Both the position numbers and the translations under genes were made by a program. From Crenothrix polyspora (GTDB lineage Bacteria; Pseudomonadota; Gammaproteobacteria; Methylococcales; Methylomonadaceae): DNA of 5,628 nucleotides. The notes beneath the pieces are model-generated. The model did not search any database. It worked only from the letters and a program-made list of their open reading frames with translations, and had not been told where the DNA came from. Shown in pieces: positions 3,691 through 5,628 of the stretch (position 1 is its first letter; every line of letters starts with the position of its first letter). The stretch lies in contig CAMDOP010000218.1 in assembly GCA_945903675.1 (NCBI GenBank), forward strand, positions 1 to 5,628, read 5' to 3'.

Positions 3691-5628
3691 CTAAATACTT
3701 AACGCTTGTTTTAGTGCTTCTTCAACATCTACTGCATCAATAGTCGTAACAACTTCTTCTATTTCAGTAGTTTTATATTGTGTTAGCCTATTTTTTCTAT
3801 TTTCATGATAAGCCAAACCTGTACCAGCAGGTATTAATCTACCTACAATTACATTTTCTTTTAAACCCTGAAGACTATCACTTAAACCTCTAACAGCAGC
3901 ATCAGTTAATACCCGCGTTGTTTCTTGAAAAGAAGCGGCACTAATAAATGATTCTGTTGCCAACGAAGCCTTAGTAATACCTAATAAAATTGATTCATAG
4001 CTAGCAGGAATTTTACCTTCAGACTCCATTCTTTCATTCTCGAATCTCATGGCAGCACGTTCAACTTGTTCCCCTTTAATGAAAGCGGTATCTCCAGAAG
4101 CCGTAATTTCAACTTTCCTAAGCATCTGACGTATTATTGCCTCAATATGCTTATCGTTGATTTTAACGCCCTGTAATCGATAAACATCTTGAATTTCTTT
4201 TACTAAATAATTGGCTAACTCCTCAATACCTCTAAGTCTTAGAATATCGTGAGGAGTTAATTCACCTTCAGCAATGGTCTCGCCTTTCTCCACATACTCA
4301 CCTTCAAATACGGTAATATGCCGCCATTTAGGGATCAATGTTTCAATCTGTTCGCCAGTAACATCAGTAATGATTACGCGCTGCTTGCCTTTTGTTTCTT
4401 TACCAAAAGAAATAGTTCCACTTGTTTCAGCTAGAATCGCAGGATCTTTTGTTTTACGGGCCTCAAATAAATCGGCTACACGCGGTAAACCACCGGTAAT
4501 ATCTCTGGTTTTACTCGACTCTTGAGGTATCCTTGCAAGTACATCACCAACCTTAACTTCCCCACCATCTTTAATACCAGCAATCGCACCTGCAGGTAAG
4601 AAATATTGTGCTGGAATTTCAGTACCTGGCAAATAGATGTTATTACCTTCGTTATCGAGCAACTTCACCATAGGTCGTAATTCTTTACCTGCCGAACCAC
4701 GCTGCTTTGGATCAGTTACAACCAATGAACTTAAACCTGTTACCTCATCAGATTGCTTTTGAACGGTAACACCGTCAACAAAGTGAATTAGCTCTACAAC
4801 CCCATCTACTTCAGTAATAACTGGATGAGTATGCGGATCCCAAGTAACTATGATATCGCCAGCATTGATTTTTGATCCTTCCTGAACAGAAAATACTGCT
4901 CCATATGGAATCTTATAGCGCTCTCTTTCACGACCATAATCGTCAACCACACCTACTTCACCTGATCTTGATACCGCGACTAAATTACCTTCACGGTTAA
5001 TTACAGATTTCAGATTATTTAGACGCACTGTACCAGCTGACTTAACTTGAACATTACTGATAGCTGCTGATCTTGATGCGGCACCACCAATATGGAAGGT
5101 ACGCATAGTTAACTGTGTGCCAGGCTCACCGATTGATTGAGCAGCAATTACACCAACAGCCTCACCAATATTTACAAGATGACCACGACCTAAATCTCGA
5201 CCATAACAAGCTGCACAGACACCGTGTCTATTTTCACAAGTTATTATAGAACGAACTATAACTTGATCAATACTTTGCTCATCAAGAATAGCTACCCAAT
5301 ATTCATCAAGCAGCGTTTTAGCAGGAACAATAATATTTTCACCAGCCGCATCTAAAATATCATTTACTGCGACACGCCCTAATACACGTTCAGATAAAGG
5401 CTCAACTACATCTCCGCCTTCAATAATTGGTGTCATTATTAAACCGTTATTGGTACCGCAGTCATTACCTGTAATAACTAAATCTTGAGCAACATCAACT
5501 AAACGACGCGTTAAATATCCAGAATTGGCAGTTTTAAGTGCGGTATCAGCTAATCCTTTACGTGCTCCGTGAGTTGAAATGAAGTACTGTAATACATCAA
5601 GACCTTCTCTAAAGTTTGCCGTAATAGG
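3691..5628 (-). CDS. rpoC: RNA polymerase subunit beta', C-terminal part (cut by window edge)
   Basis: Beta' forms, with beta, the catalytic cleft of RNA polymerase. The reading frame is open to the window edge; 645 residues plus a TAG stop are present, from PITANFREGLDVLQYFISTH on. One offset of 757 puts the fragment on recalled E. coli numbering: Zn-binding Cys57, 131, 138 and 141 equal C814, C888, C895 and C898, and trigger-loop Met175 and His179 equal M932 and H936. The bridge helix spans about 12-47. The trigger loop is interrupted by a long insertion (about 186-373) like gammaproteobacterial SI3, after which DITGGLPRVADLFEAR resumes. The C-terminal blocks VYRLQGVKINDKHIE, GITKASLATESFISAASFQE and LKENVIVGRLIPAGTG are intact. 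The protein would end near E. coli position 1402 of 1407, so it is full length at this end, with a short acidic tail ending EALKQALSI. The ATG at 5436 is internal. Upstream rpoB is expected beyond the window. Confidence 0.99.
   Translation of the reverse strand, partial: PITANFREGLDVLQYFISTHGARKGLADTALKTANSGYLTRRLVDVAQDLVITGNDCGTNNGLIMTPIIEGGDVVEPLSERVLGRVAVNDILDAAGENIIVPAKTLLDEYWVAILDEQSIDQVIVRSIITCENRHGVCAACYGRDLGRGHLVNIGEAVGVIAAQSIGEPGTQLTMRTFHIGGAASRSAAISNVQVKSAGTVRLNNLKSVINREGNLVAVSRSGEVGVVDDYGRERERYKIPYGAVFSVQEGSKINAGDIIVTWDPHTHPVITEVDGVVELIHFVDGVTVQKQSDEVTGLSSLVVTDPKQRGSAGKELRPMVKLLDNEGNNIYLPGTEIPAQYFLPAGAIAGIKDGGEVKVGDVLARIPQESSKTRDITGGLPRVADLFEARKTKDPAILAETSGTISFGKETKGKQRVIITDVTGEQIETLIPKWRHITVFEGEYVEKGETIAEGELTPHDILRLRGIEELANYLVKEIQDVYRLQGVKINDKHIEAIIRQMLRKVEITASGDTAFIKGEQVERAAMRFENERMESEGKIPASYESILLGITKASLATESFISAASFQETTRVLTDAAVRGLSDSLQGLKENVIVGRLIPAGTGLAYHENRKNRLTQYKTTEIEEVVTTIDAVDVEEALKQALSI

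Noticed and set aside
4274..4525. Open frame of 83 codons on the plus strand inside rpoC
   Set aside because: Antisense to the conserved beta' region around LPRVADLFEAR; no ribosome binding site or family resemblance.
5434..5436. ATG in rpoC as a gene start
   Set aside because: The frame is open upstream to the window edge and encodes conserved beta' sequence (bridge helix and the first zinc cysteine), so this Met is internal.

Overview
This window is a stretch of core translation and transcription genes from a bacterium, almost certainly a gammaproteobacterium. Every gene reads on the minus strand. In transcription order (right to left) they are: the C-terminal half of rpoC (RNA polymerase beta'), rpsL (ribosomal protein S12), rpsG (S7), fusA (elongation factor G) and the first 165 codons of tuf (elongation factor Tu). 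The window cuts rpoC at its right end and tuf at its left end. This is the classical 'str' gene order, placed directly behind rpoC as in Legionella, Coxiella and Pseudomonas; in E. coli the rpoBC and str clusters are apart.

Organism: the beta' fragment is collinear with E. coli beta' by recalled numbering (all four zinc cysteines and the trigger-loop Met/His fit one constant offset). It also carries the insertion within the trigger-loop region that is typical of Gammaproteobacteria. EF-G and EF-Tu look most like Legionellales proteins (Legionella/Coxiella/Rickettsiella type) by memory of those sequences. The DNA is AT-rich (about 36% GC in sampled fusA rows) with many AGA codons even in ribosomal genes, which would fit a host-associated member of that group. 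The genus cannot be fixed from the sequence alone.

Layout: 5628-3691 is rpoC (partial). 3690-3511 is a 180-base gap with a good sigma70-type promoter (TTGACC, 17 bases, TATCAT), short inverted repeats and no convincing intrinsic terminator. 3510-3136 is rpsL, 3118-2648 rpsG, 2617-524 fusA (GTG start) and 497-1 tuf (partial). The gaps after rpsL, rpsG and fusA are 17, 30 and 26 bases, so these four genes are very likely one transcript with closely spaced translation. The products work together: S12 and S7 are assembled into the 30S subunit, EF-Tu brings aminoacyl-tRNA to the ribosome, EF-G moves the ribosome along, and beta' is half of the polymerase active centre.

I found no mobile element, CRISPR array, RNA gene or unknown coding region, and no sign of a novel system. 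The points worth a second look are small and regulatory: a compact rpsL-rpsG junction with no room for the E. coli-type S7 repressor site, palindromes in and behind the promoter, a four-codon ATG...TAG mini-ORF in frame just ahead of the GTG start of fusA, an in-phase A7 run at the end of fusA whose -1 frame ends three bases before tuf, unusual residues at conserved EF-G positions, and a step in base composition between fusA and tuf.
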